From Qipengyuania sp. YIM B01966 (GTDB taxonomy: Bacteria; Pseudomonadota; Alphaproteobacteria; Sphingomonadales; Sphingomonadaceae), in contig NZ_JADMNM010000009.1 of the NCBI RefSeq assembly GCF_016461955.1, forward strand, positions 19,862-83,861: a DNA stretch of 64,000 nucleotides, written 5' to 3'. A program made the position numbers and the translations under genes. The stretch's first letter is position 1. Every line of letters begins with the position of its first letter. Under the pieces are notes generated by a model. The model saw nothing but the letters and a program-made list of their open reading frames with translations, was not told the DNA's origin and did not search any database. Of this stretch, positions 41,171-52,734 are shown piece after piece.

Positions 41171-42982
41171 TTACGATGTCAATGGTGCACAGGCCTCTTC
41201 CAGCCACGCCAGCACCGCCCCGTCGAGCTGGGGCGCGAGGAGCGCGCGCACCTGGGCGTGATAGGCGTTCCACCATTGGGCCTCCTCACGGGTCAGCAGC
41301 GCGTGGTCGAGCAGCGTGCGGTCGATCGGGGCGAATGTCAGCGTTTCGAAGCCGAGCCAGTCGCCTTCCGCACCCGCAATCTCGGCCGGCACCGTCAGGA
41401 TCAGGTTTTCGGTGCGGATGCCGAACGCGCCCGGCTTGTAATAGCCCGGTTCGTTCGACAGGATCATGCCGGCAAACAGTTCCTGATCGGTCCCCGCCTG
41501 CCCGCCCGCCGATTTGGCGATCCGCTGCGGCCCTTCATGCACCGACAGGAAGCTACCGACTCCGTGGCCGGTGCCATGCGCGTAATCGACCCCGGCATCC
41601 CAGAGGAATTGGCGTGCCAGCGTGTCGAGCTGGCTGCCCGCTGTCCCTTGCGGAAAGCGCGCGCGGGCAAGCGCGATATGGCCCTTTAGCACGCGTGTGA
41701 AGCGGTCCTTCTGTTCGGCCGAGGGTTCGCCCGGCCCGATCCAGACGGTGCGGGTGATATCGGTTGTTCCGTCGCGATATTGCCCGCCCGAATCGCACAG
41801 GTAGACGCTGCCCGGTTCGATCGGCAGGTTGCTGTCCTCGTCCACCCGGTAATGCGGCAGCGCGGCGTGCGGACCGGCGGCGGAAATCGTGTCGAAGCTG
41901 TTATCGACGAGGCAACCGGTCTCATCGCGAAAGCGCGCCAGCGCGGCCACCGCCGACAGCTCGGTTTCGCCGCCCTTGGGCGCTTCGACGGCCAGCCAGT
42001 GGAGGAATTTGACGATCGCCGCCCCGTCGCGCGCCTGCGCGGCGCGGTGGCCGGCCTGCTCGACCGGGTTCTTGATCGCGCGCGGCAGAATGGTCGGGTC
42101 GCGCACCGCGACCGCCTCGGCTCCCGCATCGCGCAGCGCCTTGAAGATGCCGGCAACGCCGAAGGAGGGATCCACCGCAACCTGCTTGCCGCCCAGCCCC
42201 GCCAGCGCGCCTTCAAAATCGCCCCGCGCGCGCACCGTCACCGCATTGCCGAGATGGCGGGTGAGTTCGGGCGTCACCTTTTCGGGCGCGATGAACAGTT
42301 CGGCGGTGCCGTCGGCATGGGCGATGACATAGGACAGCGCCACCGGCGTGCGATCGACATCGCTGCCGCGGATGTTCAGCAGCCAGGCGATGGAATCGAG
42401 CGCGCTGATGATCGCCGCATCGTGCCCTTCATCCTTGAGCCATTCCCCCACCGCCGCGCGCTTGTCGGCGCTGGATCGGCCCGACTGCTCGTCGGCATGG
42501 ACCAGCGCCGGTGCGAGCGAGGGCGCCGGTCGGTCGTCCCACACCGCGTCAATCGGATTGCGCTCTACCGGAACCAGCGCGATGCCTTTCTTCGTCAGCG
42601 CCTTGTCGGTCTGTTCCACCCAGCCCTGCGTATGCAGCCAGGGATCGTAGCCGATCCGTGCGCCCTCGCCCGCCTGGGCGCCAATCCAAGCGGCAGGCGG
42701 CGAGGCGGGCACCTGGTGATATTCGTAAAGCTGCCCGTCCACCTGCTCGCGGACCTGTTGGGTATAGCGCCCGTCGACGAACATCGCCGCCTTGTTCGCC
42801 AGCACCACCGCCGACCCGGCCGATCCGCCAAAGCCCGTCAGCCAGCCGAGCCGCTGGGCATAGGCGCCGACATATTCGCTCATATGCTCGTCCGAGATCG
42901 GCACCACGAAGCCGTCCAGCTGCTGGCGTTTCAGCTCCTCGCGCAAGCGGGCAAGGCGGGCTTCGTGGGTTTGCATCAGCAT
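41171..42982 (-). CDS. Aminopeptidase P family (Xaa-Pro aminopeptidase)
   Basis: 603-residue three-domain creatinase/aminopeptidase P. The C-terminal pita-bread domain has the metal ligands: Asp in YLCDSGGQYRDGTTDITRT (two Asp), His in GTGHGVGSFLSVHEGP and Glu in ILSNEPGYY and IRTENLILT. It removes N-terminal residues before proline. ATG 42982 follows AAGGA at eight bases; a second in-frame ATG at 42976 is possible. It is divergent from ptrB with only 37 bases between the starts, so the two promoters probably overlap. Confidence 0.93.
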   Translation of the reverse strand: MLMQTHEARLARLREELKRQQLDGFVVPISDEHMSEYVGAYAQRLGWLTGFGGSAGSAVVLANKAAMFVDGRYTQQVREQVDGQLYEYHQVPASPPAAWIGAQAGEGARIGYDPWLHTQGWVEQTDKALTKKGIALVPVERNPIDAVWDDRPAPSLAPALVHADEQSGRSSADKRAAVGEWLKDEGHDAAIISALDSIAWLLNIRGSDVDRTPVALSYVIAHADGTAELFIAPEKVTPELTRHLGNAVTVRARGDFEGALAGLGGKQVAVDPSFGVAGIFKALRDAGAEAVAVRDPTILPRAIKNPVEQAGHRAAQARDGAAIVKFLHWLAVEAPKGGETELSAVAALARFRDETGCLVDNSFDTISAAGPHAALPHYRVDEDSNLPIEPGSVYLCDSGGQYRDGTTDITRTVWIGPGEPSAEQKDRFTRVLKGHIALARARFPQGTAGSQLDTLARQFLWDAGVDYAHGTGHGVGSFLSVHEGPQRIAKSAGGQAGTDQELFAGMILSNEPGYYKPGAFGIRTENLILTVPAEIAGAEGDWLGFETLTFAPIDRTLLDHALLTREEAQWWNAYHAQVRALLAPQLDGAVLAWLEEACAPLTS

Positions 42983-43019
42983 TGTTGCGGTCCTTTCGCC
43001 GGCACCATAGGGCCGCGGC

Positions 43020-45101
43020 ATGACCGATACCACCAAGCAATCCGCCGCCAAGCCACCCGTGGCCGCGAAAAAGCCGTCGACCGCCAGCCATCACGGGCAG
43101 ATCGTCACCGACGATTACGCCTGGCTGCGCGATCCCGCCTATCCCGAAGTGAGCGATCCCGAGGTTCTCGCCTATCTCGAGGCGGAAAACGCCTGGTTCC
43201 GCCACCAGATGGCGCCGCAGCAGGCGCTGGTCGACACGCTGTTTGCCGAGATGCGCGCCCGGATCAAGGAAGCCGACCGCTCGGTGCCGCAGAAGGATGG
43301 CGACTGGCTCTACTGGATCGAGTTCGAGGAGGGCGCCGAATATAAGAAATGGTGGCGCCGACCGGTGAGAGCGCCCGAAGATGGTCGCGCCGACCAGCTG
43401 ATCCTCGACGAGGTGGCGCTGGCCGCGGGGCATGAGTATTTCAGCCTGGGCGCTGTGTCGGTCAGTCGCAGCGGCCAGCTGCTGGCCTATTCGGTCGATG
43501 ATAATGGTTCCGAACGGTTCACCGCGCGGATCAAGGATCTGGCCACCGGCGCGCTGCTGGCGGACGAAATTCCCGGCACGCTGGGGGCGCTGGTGTGGGC
43601 AGCGGATGATCGCGCGCTGGTCTATGCGCTGGCGAACGAGAACTGGCGCACCGACAATGCCCGGCTCCATTGGCTGGGCCAGCCGGCGAGCGAGGATGTC
43701 GAACTCTATCACGAAGATGATGAGGGTTTTCGCGTCGGCGTTGCCCTGTCGGCCAATGAAGAATGGGTCATCCTTGGCACATCGGACCATGAAACCAGCG
43801 AAGTCCGCCTGATCCCCGCCAACGATCCGCTGGCCGAACCCGTTCTCGTTCGCCCGCGTCAGCCGGGGGTCGAATATGATGTCGATCTGCGCGGGGAAAC
43901 CTTGTTCGTCCATACGAACGACACGCACGAGAATTTCCGCCTCGCCACCGCGCCACTGGCCGCACCGGGCGAATGGGCCACGCTGATCGACGGCTCGGAT
44001 GCGTTCTACCTCACCGGGTTCGAGCTGTTCCGCGATTTCTACGTGGTCGAGGGGCGGATCGGCGGGCTCGACCGGCTGGAGGTGCGCTATTACGACGATC
44101 CGGCCCGGATCGAGCCGATTGTCTTTCCGGAACGCACCTATACCGCATCGCTCGGCAACAATCCCGAATGGTCGACGAGCCAGCTGCGCCTGTCCTATGA
44201 AAGTATGGTCAGCCCGGCGACCGTGTACGATTACCACGTCGCGGAACGCACGCTGGAGGTGCGTAAGGTGCAGGAGATACCCTCCGGCTACGACCCTGCG
44301 CTTTACACCACCGAGCGGCTGGAAATTGACGCGCGCGACGGCACGGCGATCCCGGTCAGCATCGTCATGCGCCGCGACCGGGCGGCTGGCGGGCCGCTGC
44401 ACCTCTATGGCTATGGTGCCTATGGTATCGCGATCGATCCGGGCTTCTCGACCGCGCGGTTGAGCCTGCTCGACCGGGGGTTTGCCTATGCCATCGCGCA
44501 TATTCGCGGCGGCGACGATCTCGGGCGCGCCTGGTACAAGGCGGGCAAGCTGCAGCAGCGCACCAACGCCTTCACCGATTTCGTCGATGTCGCCCGCGGG
44601 CTGGTCGCGCGCGGATTCACCCGGGCCGGGCGGATTTCGATCTCGGGCGGCTCGGCCGGGGGCGAGCTGATGGGCGCGGTGGTCAATTCCGATCCCGAAT
44701 TGTGGGGCGCGGTGGTGGCGCATGTGCCGTTTGTCGATGTGCTGGCGACGATGCTCGACGCTTCGCTGCCGCTGACGCCGGGCGAGTGGCCCGAATGGGG
44801 CAACCCGATCGAGGATGAAGCCGCTTTCGAGCTGATCCGCAGCTACAGCCCGTACGACAATGTGCGCGCGCAAGCCTATCCGCCAATGCTGGTCACCGCC
44901 GGGCTTAACGACCCGCGCGTGACCTATTGGGAGCCTGCCAAATGGGTCGCCCGTCTGCGCGAGCTGAAGACCGACGACAATGTCCTGCTGCTCAAGACCA
45001 ATATGGGCGCCGGGCATGGCGGGAAATCGGGCCGGTTCGAGGGGCTGCGTGAAACGGCCGAGGAATTCGCCTTCATCCTATGGCAGATGAGGGCGGCATG
45101 A
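43020..45101 (+). CDS. ptrB: Oligopeptidase B (S9 family)
   Basis: Serine oligopeptidase that cuts short peptides after basic residues. An N-terminal beta-propeller (about 80-420) precedes the alpha/beta hydrolase domain. Nucleophile Ser in ISGGSAGGELMG, Asp in LVTAGLNDPRVTYWEP and His in NMGAGHGGKSGRF form the triad. RGGDDLGRAWYKAGKL is the family's substrate-binding region. 693 residues. A lack of signal peptide indicates a cytoplasmic enzyme. Its stop overlaps the thioesterase ATG by four bases. Confidence 0.95.
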   Translation: MTDTTKQSAAKPPVAAKKPSTASHHGQIVTDDYAWLRDPAYPEVSDPEVLAYLEAENAWFRHQMAPQQALVDTLFAEMRARIKEADRSVPQKDGDWLYWIEFEEGAEYKKWWRRPVRAPEDGRADQLILDEVALAAGHEYFSLGAVSVSRSGQLLAYSVDDNGSERFTARIKDLATGALLADEIPGTLGALVWAADDRALVYALANENWRTDNARLHWLGQPASEDVELYHEDDEGFRVGVALSANEEWVILGTSDHETSEVRLIPANDPLAEPVLVRPRQPGVEYDVDLRGETLFVHTNDTHENFRLATAPLAAPGEWATLIDGSDAFYLTGFELFRDFYVVEGRIGGLDRLEVRYYDDPARIEPIVFPERTYTASLGNNPEWSTSQLRLSYESMVSPATVYDYHVAERTLEVRKVQEIPSGYDPALYTTERLEIDARDGTAIPVSIVMRRDRAAGGPLHLYGYGAYGIAIDPGFSTARLSLLDRGFAYAIAHIRGGDDLGRAWYKAGKLQQRTNAFTDFVDVARGLVARGFTRAGRISISGGSAGGELMGAVVNSDPELWGAVVAHVPFVDVLATMLDASLPLTPGEWPEWGNPIEDEAAFELIRSYSPYDNVRAQAYPPMLVTAGLNDPRVTYWEPAKWVARLRELKTDDNVLLLKTNMGAGHGGKSGRFEGLRETAEEFAFILWQMRAA

Positions 45102-45496
45102 GCGCGCCCTTCACCCTCGCCTTCACCGCCCGGCCCGAGCACATTGACGAGCTGGGCCATGTCAACAATGCCGTCTGGGTGACCTGGATCCAGGATGTCG
45201 CCACCGCGCACTGGCAGGCGGCGGCGCGGGCGGAAGATGTCGCCGCCTATTACTGGGTCGTGCTGCGGCACGAGATCGACTATCGCGGCAATATCGCGGT
45301 CGGCGAGAGCGTGACTGCGACCACGTTCATTCCCGATCCGCCGCGCGGCGCGCGCTTCGACCGCTGCATCGAGTTTCGCGATGCGGGCGGCAAGGTCATC
45401 GTCTCGGCGCGCTCCACCTGGGCGATGATCGAGCGGGCCAGCGGCCGGGTGGCGCGGGTGCGCCCTGAAATCGCCGCGCCGTTCTACGCCGCCTGA
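45098..45496 (+). CDS. 4HBT acyl-CoA thioesterase (YbgC/FcbC type)
   Basis: 132-residue hotdog-fold thioesterase. The catalytic Asp is in HIDELGHVNNAVWVTWIQD, with the RHEIDYRGNIAVGESV strand following. ATG 45098 overlaps the ptrB stop (ATGA); an earlier start at 45080 adds six residues. Acyl substrate unknown. Its 3' end overlaps the convergent diguanylate cyclase gene by 13 bases. Confidence 0.9.
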   Translation: MSAPFTLAFTARPEHIDELGHVNNAVWVTWIQDVATAHWQAAARAEDVAAYYWVVLRHEIDYRGNIAVGESVTATTFIPDPPRGARFDRCIEFRDAGGKVIVSARSTWAMIERASGRVARVRPEIAAPFYAA

Positions 45497-47001
45497 GGCT
45501 TTGCCGACTGGCGCCGGCCGGCCTGCCGGCGGTCGGCGAAATGCTGCAGCTTCTCGCGCATCATCCGGTTCCGCCCGGCCCGCTTGGCATCGTAGAGCAA
45601 GCGGTCACAATAGTCGTACAGGGTGCTGAAATCGGCGGCGATGCCGGTGCCGGGCCCGGCCTGTTCGACCAGCCCCATGCTGGCGGTGACCACCCGGTCG
45701 AGCCCGACAATCTCGGCCGCCACGCGCTGGGCGATCGCCTGCCGGCGCATCTCGGCGCGCTGCGCCGCATCGGGACCGCGCAGCATCAGCAGGAACTCCT
45801 CGCCGCCCATCCGGACCACGCGGGTATCTTCGTCAGGCGCCAGCGCGTTCGCCGCAGCAACGATCACCCGGTCGCCCACCGCATGGCCGAAGCGGTCGTT
45901 GATGTCCTTGAAATGATCGAGGTCGCACAGCGCCAGCGTGCGAAAACCCCCGGCATAATCGGCGGCGAAATTGGCCGATAGCGCGCGGCGGTTGGAGAGG
46001 CTGGTTAGCGGGTCGCGGTCGGCCGCCTGTTCGAGCCGCTGGCTCGTGAACATGGCATTGTCGCGCTCCCGCCGCAGGATCATGAACCGGTCGACCGCGC
46101 CCATCCCGGTGATGAGAATCTCGGCTATCGCTGCCAGATGATGGGCGAAATAGAGGTCGAGCGGCGCGTCTCCTGCACCCAGCAACGATGCAATCCTGAG
46201 CCCGTTGACGCCGATTACCGGCAACCACGCCAGCGCCAGGAACATCACCGCCCGGCTGCCCCGCCGCCAGGCCACGATCACCGCCCAGAAATAGACGAGG
46301 AAGACGGGGATATAACCGCCATAATAGACGTGCGGCGCATAGGCGGCGGCCGGCCCGGTGGCTGTGACGTAGAAAACGCTGATGGCGAGGCCCCACAGCA
46401 CGGACCATTCGAGCAAGCGGCGATGCAGCGGATCGATTTTCCCCGGCTCGATCATCGAAGCCGCGAATAGTGAGCCCATCGCCGCCGCGCCGGTCAGACT
46501 GAAAATGCCGAGGTGGAACACGGTCGAGACCGGCAGGCGCGCAAAATGCGTGATCAGGCCCGACGTCACGGCGGTCTGCACCAGCATGAACACGACCATC
46601 AGCGTGTGCCACACCAGGAACCGCTGACGCAGCACCCGCCAGAAGGCGAAATTGAACAATAGCGGTGCGGCGAGGAGGCCGCACAGGGCCGCGACCGCAA
46701 GATCGAACACCTCCGATGTCGGTTCGGCCCCGCTCGCTGTCACCAGCCGGGTTTCGTCCACCAGCCCGGTATGGCGCGGCTGGTCATAGCGCAATTCGAC
46801 CGCCGCGATCCCGCCCGCCATCTGCGGCACGGGGAGGCGCATCAGCCATTGGCCATGCGCCACCTCGAAATCATCTTGCGCGATCTGCCGGCGGATGACC
46901 GAGCCGTCGCGCCCCTCGACCGTCAGTTCGCCCCCGCGAAATTGCGAGAGGCGGGTGGTGACGAAGCGCGGTGCTTCTCCCGGCGGCGCTGCCAGCCGCA
47001 C
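45484..47001 (-). CDS. Diguanylate cyclase (7TM-DISM sensor with GGDEF domain), 5' end disrupted
   Basis: 505 residues from the GTG at 47001: a beta-rich extracytoplasmic region (about 1-90), seven membrane helices (about 95-290), a short linker and a GGDEF domain with DPLTSLSNRRAL, LCDLDHFKDINDRFGHAVGD and the active-site motif RMGGEEFLLML. It makes cyclic di-GMP from GTP. An I-site RxxD is not clearly visible. Upstream in the same frame lies a signal peptide that is cut off by an in-frame TGA (see the separate entry). So the protein as encoded would lack its export signal. Convergent with the thioesterase gene. Confidence 0.85.
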   Translation of the reverse strand: MRLAAPPGEAPRFVTTRLSQFRGGELTVEGRDGSVIRRQIAQDDFEVAHGQWLMRLPVPQMAGGIAAVELRYDQPRHTGLVDETRLVTASGAEPTSEVFDLAVAALCGLLAAPLLFNFAFWRVLRQRFLVWHTLMVVFMLVQTAVTSGLITHFARLPVSTVFHLGIFSLTGAAAMGSLFAASMIEPGKIDPLHRRLLEWSVLWGLAISVFYVTATGPAAAYAPHVYYGGYIPVFLVYFWAVIVAWRRGSRAVMFLALAWLPVIGVNGLRIASLLGAGDAPLDLYFAHHLAAIAEILITGMGAVDRFMILRRERDNAMFTSQRLEQAADRDPLTSLSNRRALSANFAADYAGGFRTLALCDLDHFKDINDRFGHAVGDRVIVAAANALAPDEDTRVVRMGGEEFLLMLRGPDAAQRAEMRRQAIAQRVAAEIVGLDRVVTASMGLVEQAGPGTGIAADFSTLYDYCDRLLYDAKRAGRNRMMREKLQHFADRRQAGRRQSAKPQAA

Positions 47002-47046
47002 CCGCGCCTCGGCCGGAACGCGGTCCCAGTCGCGCGCGCCACAATG

Positions 47047-47184
47047 TCATTGCGACCAACCGCCATTCGCGTCGCGTACCGCACTGCACATGGCGGGCGG
47101 TGCGGCCGGTGCAGCCGCCAGCGGGATGGCCCACACCATCGCCATCATTGCCCCAAGGGCCGCGAGGATTCGCTTCCATCCCAT
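47047..47184 (-). pseudogene. Severed signal-peptide part of the diguanylate cyclase gene
   Basis: ATG 47184 opens a 45-codon frame: MGWKRILAALGAMMAMVWAI then PLAAAPAAPPAMC and SAVRDANGGWSQ, ending at TGA 47047-47049. It is a textbook signal peptide in exactly the same frame as the diguanylate cyclase. Reading through the TGA gives HCGARDWDRVPAEARVRLAA, which joins the sensor domain smoothly and restores a pair of cysteines. One transition (CGA or TGG to TGA) explains it. Either the gene is a recent pseudogene, or this is a sequence error. Confidence 0.6.
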
Positions 47185-47243
47185 CCATGCGCGGCCTTAG
47201 CTGCGAGACCCTGCCAAGCGATTAAGCGCCTGTTAGCAGTGTG

Positions 47244-48359
47244 TTAGTCGAGCACCTCGGCGAGCGGCACATGCGCATAGCCGAGCTCGTCCGCGACTGC
47301 CTGATAGACCACCTTGCCGGCATGGACATTGAGCCCCGCGGCGAGATGCGGATTGGCCTTGAGCGCGGCCTGCCAGCCCAGCTCGGCAATCTTCAGCGCG
47401 TGGGGCAGGGTGACGTTGTTGAGCGCATAGGTGCTGGTCCGCGCCACCGCGCCGGGCATGTTGGCGACGCAATAATGGACGATGCCGTCCACCACATAGG
47501 TCGGATCCTGATGCGTCGTCGCGCGGCTGGTTTCGAAGCAGCCGCCCTGATCGATCGCCACATCGACCAGCACCGCGCCCTGTTTCATGCACGGCAGCAT
47601 GTCGCGCGTCACCAACTTCGGTGCGGCAGCGCCGGGCACCAGCACCGCGCCGATCACCAGATCGGCCTCGCAGATCATCTGCTGAATATTGGCGCGGTTG
47701 GAAAAACGCGTCTTGGCGCGGCTTTCGAAATGGGTGCCGAGCCGTTCGAGCACTTCGGGGTCGCGGTCGAGAATGGTCACATCAGCGCCAAGGCCCACCG
47801 CCATCTGCGCGGCGTTGAAGCCGACCACGCCGCCGCCAATCACCAGCACCTTGCCCGGCAGCACGCCCGGCACCCCGCCGAGCAGCACCCCGCGCCCGCC
47901 ATGCGCCTTTTCGAGCGCGGTGGCGCCGGCCTGGATGCTCATCCGCCCGGCGACCTGGCTCATCGGTTTCAAGAGCGGTAGCGAATTACCGGGGCCGGTG
48001 ACCGTTTCATAAGCGATCGCGGTGACGCCGGATTTGACCAGATCGGCGGTCTGCTCAGGGTCGGGGGCGAGGTGCAGATAGGTGTAGAGGATCTGCCCTT
48101 CGCGCAGCATCGCGCGTTCGCCCGCCTGCGGTTCCTTGACCTTCACCACCATCTCGCATTCGGCAAAGATCGGTTCCGGCCCGGCGACGATTTCGGCCCC
48201 GGCGGCGCGATATTCGTCATCGGTCGCATCGATGCCCAGCCCCGCGCCAGCCTCCACCCACACCTCGTGGCCATGGCCGGTCAGTTCGCGGACGCTCTCG
48301 GGGGTCAGCCCGACGCGATATTCGTGGTTCTTGATTTCCTTGGGGCAGCCGATGCGCAT
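47244..48359 (-). CDS. ald: Alanine dehydrogenase
   Basis: NAD-dependent oxidative deamination of alanine to pyruvate and ammonium. It starts [20 protein letters not shown], and has the catalytic KVKEPQ lysine region and His in LHLAPD. The NAD-binding motif is [20 protein letters not shown] and the late [19 protein letters not shown] is conserved. 371 residues fit the family. Upstream of its ATG is a 260-base gap. Confidence 0.96.
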   Translation of the reverse strand: MRIGCPKEIKNHEYRVGLTPESVRELTGHGHEVWVEAGAGLGIDATDDEYRAAGAEIVAGPEPIFAECEMVVKVKEPQAGERAMLREGQILYTYLHLAPDPEQTADLVKSGVTAIAYETVTGPGNSLPLLKPMSQVAGRMSIQAGATALEKAHGGRGVLLGGVPGVLPGKVLVIGGGVVGFNAAQMAVGLGADVTILDRDPEVLERLGTHFESRAKTRFSNRANIQQMICEADLVIGAVLVPGAAAPKLVTRDMLPCMKQGAVLVDVAIDQGGCFETSRATTHQDPTYVVDGIVHYCVANMPGAVARTSTYALNNVTLPHALKIAELGWQAALKANPHLAAGLNVHAGKVVYQAVADELGYAHVPLAEVLD

Positions 48360-48619
48360 GAGACTTGGCCTTGCTGGGGAGGGAAGGTGGCCTGCGGGTT
48401 AGCGCGGCGGGCCGGGCTTGGCAATTCGGCGCACTGGCGAGGCGACAGTGAACCGGGGGTTTTGGAGAACTTGCAACACAGCGGTTTCGTGTAGATTTTC
48501 AATCAAGTAGGAACTGGCTGGGAGCACCGGTGTGTCACCTTCGAGGTCGCTGGGATGGCGGGGGCAGGGTGGCTGGCATGGCGATGGTCCTACCATCCGC
48601 TCGCCGCTGTAGGACAGCG
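48360..48619. other. 260-base intergenic region before ald
   Basis: No convincing gene, RNA or terminator was seen here. It is the likely promoter region of ald (transcribed leftward) and the 3' end region of the secreted protein gene. An AT-richer patch at about 48470-48510 (TGTAGATTTTCAATCAAGTA) stands out from its GC-rich surroundings and may hold the promoter; no hexamer pair with good spacing was found. Confidence 0.4.
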
Positions 48620-49525
48620 CTAGCGCAGATAGCCATGCTCGCCGAGGAACCAGCGCAAAGCCTCGGCATAATCGGCGAAGCGGCGTTCGTACCCGTCGGG
48701 GCAGGCGTCCTCGACCAGCGGAACCGTGCACGGCTCCGGCAGCCAGCCGCTTGTCCCGGCCGCAGCGATCGCGCGAGCGAGCGCCGGTTCGCCATTGCCC
48801 AGCCGCGCCTCGGCGGCGGCGTAGCCCGCGCAGGCGCCTGGCCTGCCTTCGCGGCATTCTGTCCATGCTCGGCGCGCGAAGCGGCGGAACAGCGGGGCAT
48901 AACGCGGCGCGTCGCTGACATCGACCAGCGCGCCGCCTGCCAGGTTCCAGATCTGCGGCGGCGGCCAGCTCGCATTGTAGGAGGTGAAGGCATAGAGAAA
49001 GCGGTCGTCGCTGCGGACGAGATCGCGCACGCCGTCGCCATCGACATCGCGCGGCAACCGGGTTTCGGGCGCCGCATCGGCCGGCGGCAGCGCGTTTACC
49101 TGCGGCCCGGCCGGACCGAGCGTGACGATCCGCGTGGTGACGCAGCAATGCATCCCGCCAGTAAACCCGACCACCAGCACCGCCGGCTGCGCATCGCCGC
49201 GCGCCCAGCGGGCGATGCCGATGCCGAGGCCGTGATGCGCCAGCGTCTCCTCGTCTGCCGGCAGTACGAACGGCGGCCGGCCAGGGAAGGTGACGGCGAT
49301 CCGCACGCTGGCCTGCTCGAAGGTCTCGCCATCAGCCTCATGCGTCTCGATCTGCGGAACGAGCTCGACGCTGACGCCCTCGCTGGCGAGCCGGACCGGC
49401 TGGCGCTTGGCGAGCGGGTTGAGATTGCGCCACGCCTCGGCATGAGCGGCGGGGGCGGTCGCCACGGCCAGCACCGCCGCAAACAGCGCACCGATCAGAG
49501 CGTAAAAAAGGCGGGTGCGCGGCAT
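48620..49525 (-). CDS. Secreted protein of unknown function
   Basis: 301 residues. The signal peptide is MPRTRLFYALIGALFAAVLA to about AAHAEA. The mature chain has a beta-rich first half with a GFTGGMHCCVTTRIVTLGP segment (adjacent cysteines) and one DVDGDGVRDLVRSDD loop like an FG-GAP/EF-type calcium site. A C-terminal region with four further cysteines (TECREGRPGACAGY, PEPCTVPLVEDACPDGYERR) follows. ATG 49525 gives the signal peptide; the upstream frame to 49585 does not. Family not recognised; a periplasmic binding or repeat protein is possible. Confidence 0.75.
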   Translation of the reverse strand: MPRTRLFYALIGALFAAVLAVATAPAAHAEAWRNLNPLAKRQPVRLASEGVSVELVPQIETHEADGETFEQASVRIAVTFPGRPPFVLPADEETLAHHGLGIGIARWARGDAQPAVLVVGFTGGMHCCVTTRIVTLGPAGPQVNALPPADAAPETRLPRDVDGDGVRDLVRSDDRFLYAFTSYNASWPPPQIWNLAGGALVDVSDAPRYAPLFRRFARRAWTECREGRPGACAGYAAAEARLGNGEPALARAIAAAGTSGWLPEPCTVPLVEDACPDGYERRFADYAEALRWFLGEHGYLR

Positions 49526-49612
49526 GATATGGCTCCGTGAAGGATAGCCGAGATTAGACCGCGCGCTGCCGGGCGCTACTGACAAATATCGTCACGGGCG
49601 TGTAGATTAGCG

Positions 49613-49687
49613 GGACCCCGGATCAAATCCGGGGCGACGAAATGTCAACCTATTCCCTTCCCGTCACCCGGGCTTGACCCGGGATCC
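49613..49687. repeat. Inverted pair of REP-like palindromic elements
   Basis: Two related palindromes face each other in the 200-base gap before ftsK's 3' end. Copy 1 (49613-49639) has the stem CCCCGGAT/ATCCGGGG; copy 2 (49662-49687) has CCCGGG-cttga-CCCGGG. Each carries the flanks CGTC and GATCC/GGACC in opposite orientation. This pattern (CGTCxCCCGGxCTTGAxCCGGGxTCC) is a common dispersed element in sphingomonad genomes, as recalled. It may also act as a transcription terminator or mRNA stabiliser for ftsK. Confidence 0.7.
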
Positions 49688-49727
49688 AGCTTTTCGGCCG
49701 CAAAGGGCAGCAGGTCCGGTCAACTTC

Positions 49728-52100
<2,373 letters not shown>

Positions 52101-52158
52101 GTCCGATTGTGTCCCGTGTCCCGCCTGGAACACAGCATGAATCCTCAAGGGTCCGAGG

Positions 52159-52734
52159 TCAAGGAACTTGGATCAGCCCGTCGATGGCGCCCCAGCGCGG
52201 CCAGCCCAATTCGGCCGCACGGGTCTCGCTCATTCCGCCGAGCGCGATTACCGGCATGGTGGCTTCAGCGGCCACCGTATGGAACCCCGCCGGTCCCAGC
52301 ACGGGCGCGCCGGGATGCGAACGCGTGGCGAACACGGGGGAGACAAACACGCCGTCCGCTTGCGCCGCATTCGCGGCGGCGATCTCGGCGGTGTTGTGCG
52401 CGGTGGCGAGGCGGAGCAGGCCGGGTGCGGGATGAAGCGCGGCGGCTCCATAAATCCCCTCGGCCCCCAGCGCCCGTGCCTCCCCCGCTGTGCCCGACAG
52501 GATCGCCAGATGGCCCAGCGCCTGTGCCTTGCGGGCCAGTGCGCCCATTCGGGCCATGCGGTCGGCGGGTCGCAAGTGGTAATGCCGCAGCACCAGCGCC
52601 GAATTGGGCGGCAGCGCGGCGAGCGCGGCATCCAGCAGTGCATCGTTGCGCGCATCGGTCAGCAGCCAGCGCAGCGGCAAGGCGGAACGGGGGGTCTGGC
52701 GCTGGCGCATCGCCAGGTTATAGCGCGCCCGCAT
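52159..52734 (-). CDS. Thiamine-phosphate synthase-like (ThiE/TenI) protein
   Basis: 191-residue TIM-barrel protein of the ThiE/TenI superfamily. The C-terminal phosphate-binding signature is seen as ADGVFVSPVFATRSHPGAPV and MPVIALGGMSETRAAEL. The N-terminal substrate Arg/Lys positions of ThiE are partly missing, so a TenI-like or ThiE paralogue role is possible. Starts: 52734 overlaps the divergent yggS ATG; ATG 52710 would shorten it by eight residues. Single gene between ftsK and yggS. Confidence 0.8.
   Translation of the reverse strand: MRARYNLAMRQRQTPRSALPLRWLLTDARNDALLDAALAALPPNSALVLRHYHLRPADRMARMGALARKAQALGHLAILSGTAGEARALGAEGIYGAAALHPAPGLLRLATAHNTAEIAAANAAQADGVFVSPVFATRSHPGAPVLGPAGFHTVAAEATMPVIALGGMSETRAAELGWPRWGAIDGLIQVP

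Noticed and set aside
47047..47049. TGA as a selenocysteine codon in the diguanylate cyclase
   Set aside because: No SECIS-like hairpin was seen directly after it and the family has no selenoprotein members; a nonsense change or error is simpler.
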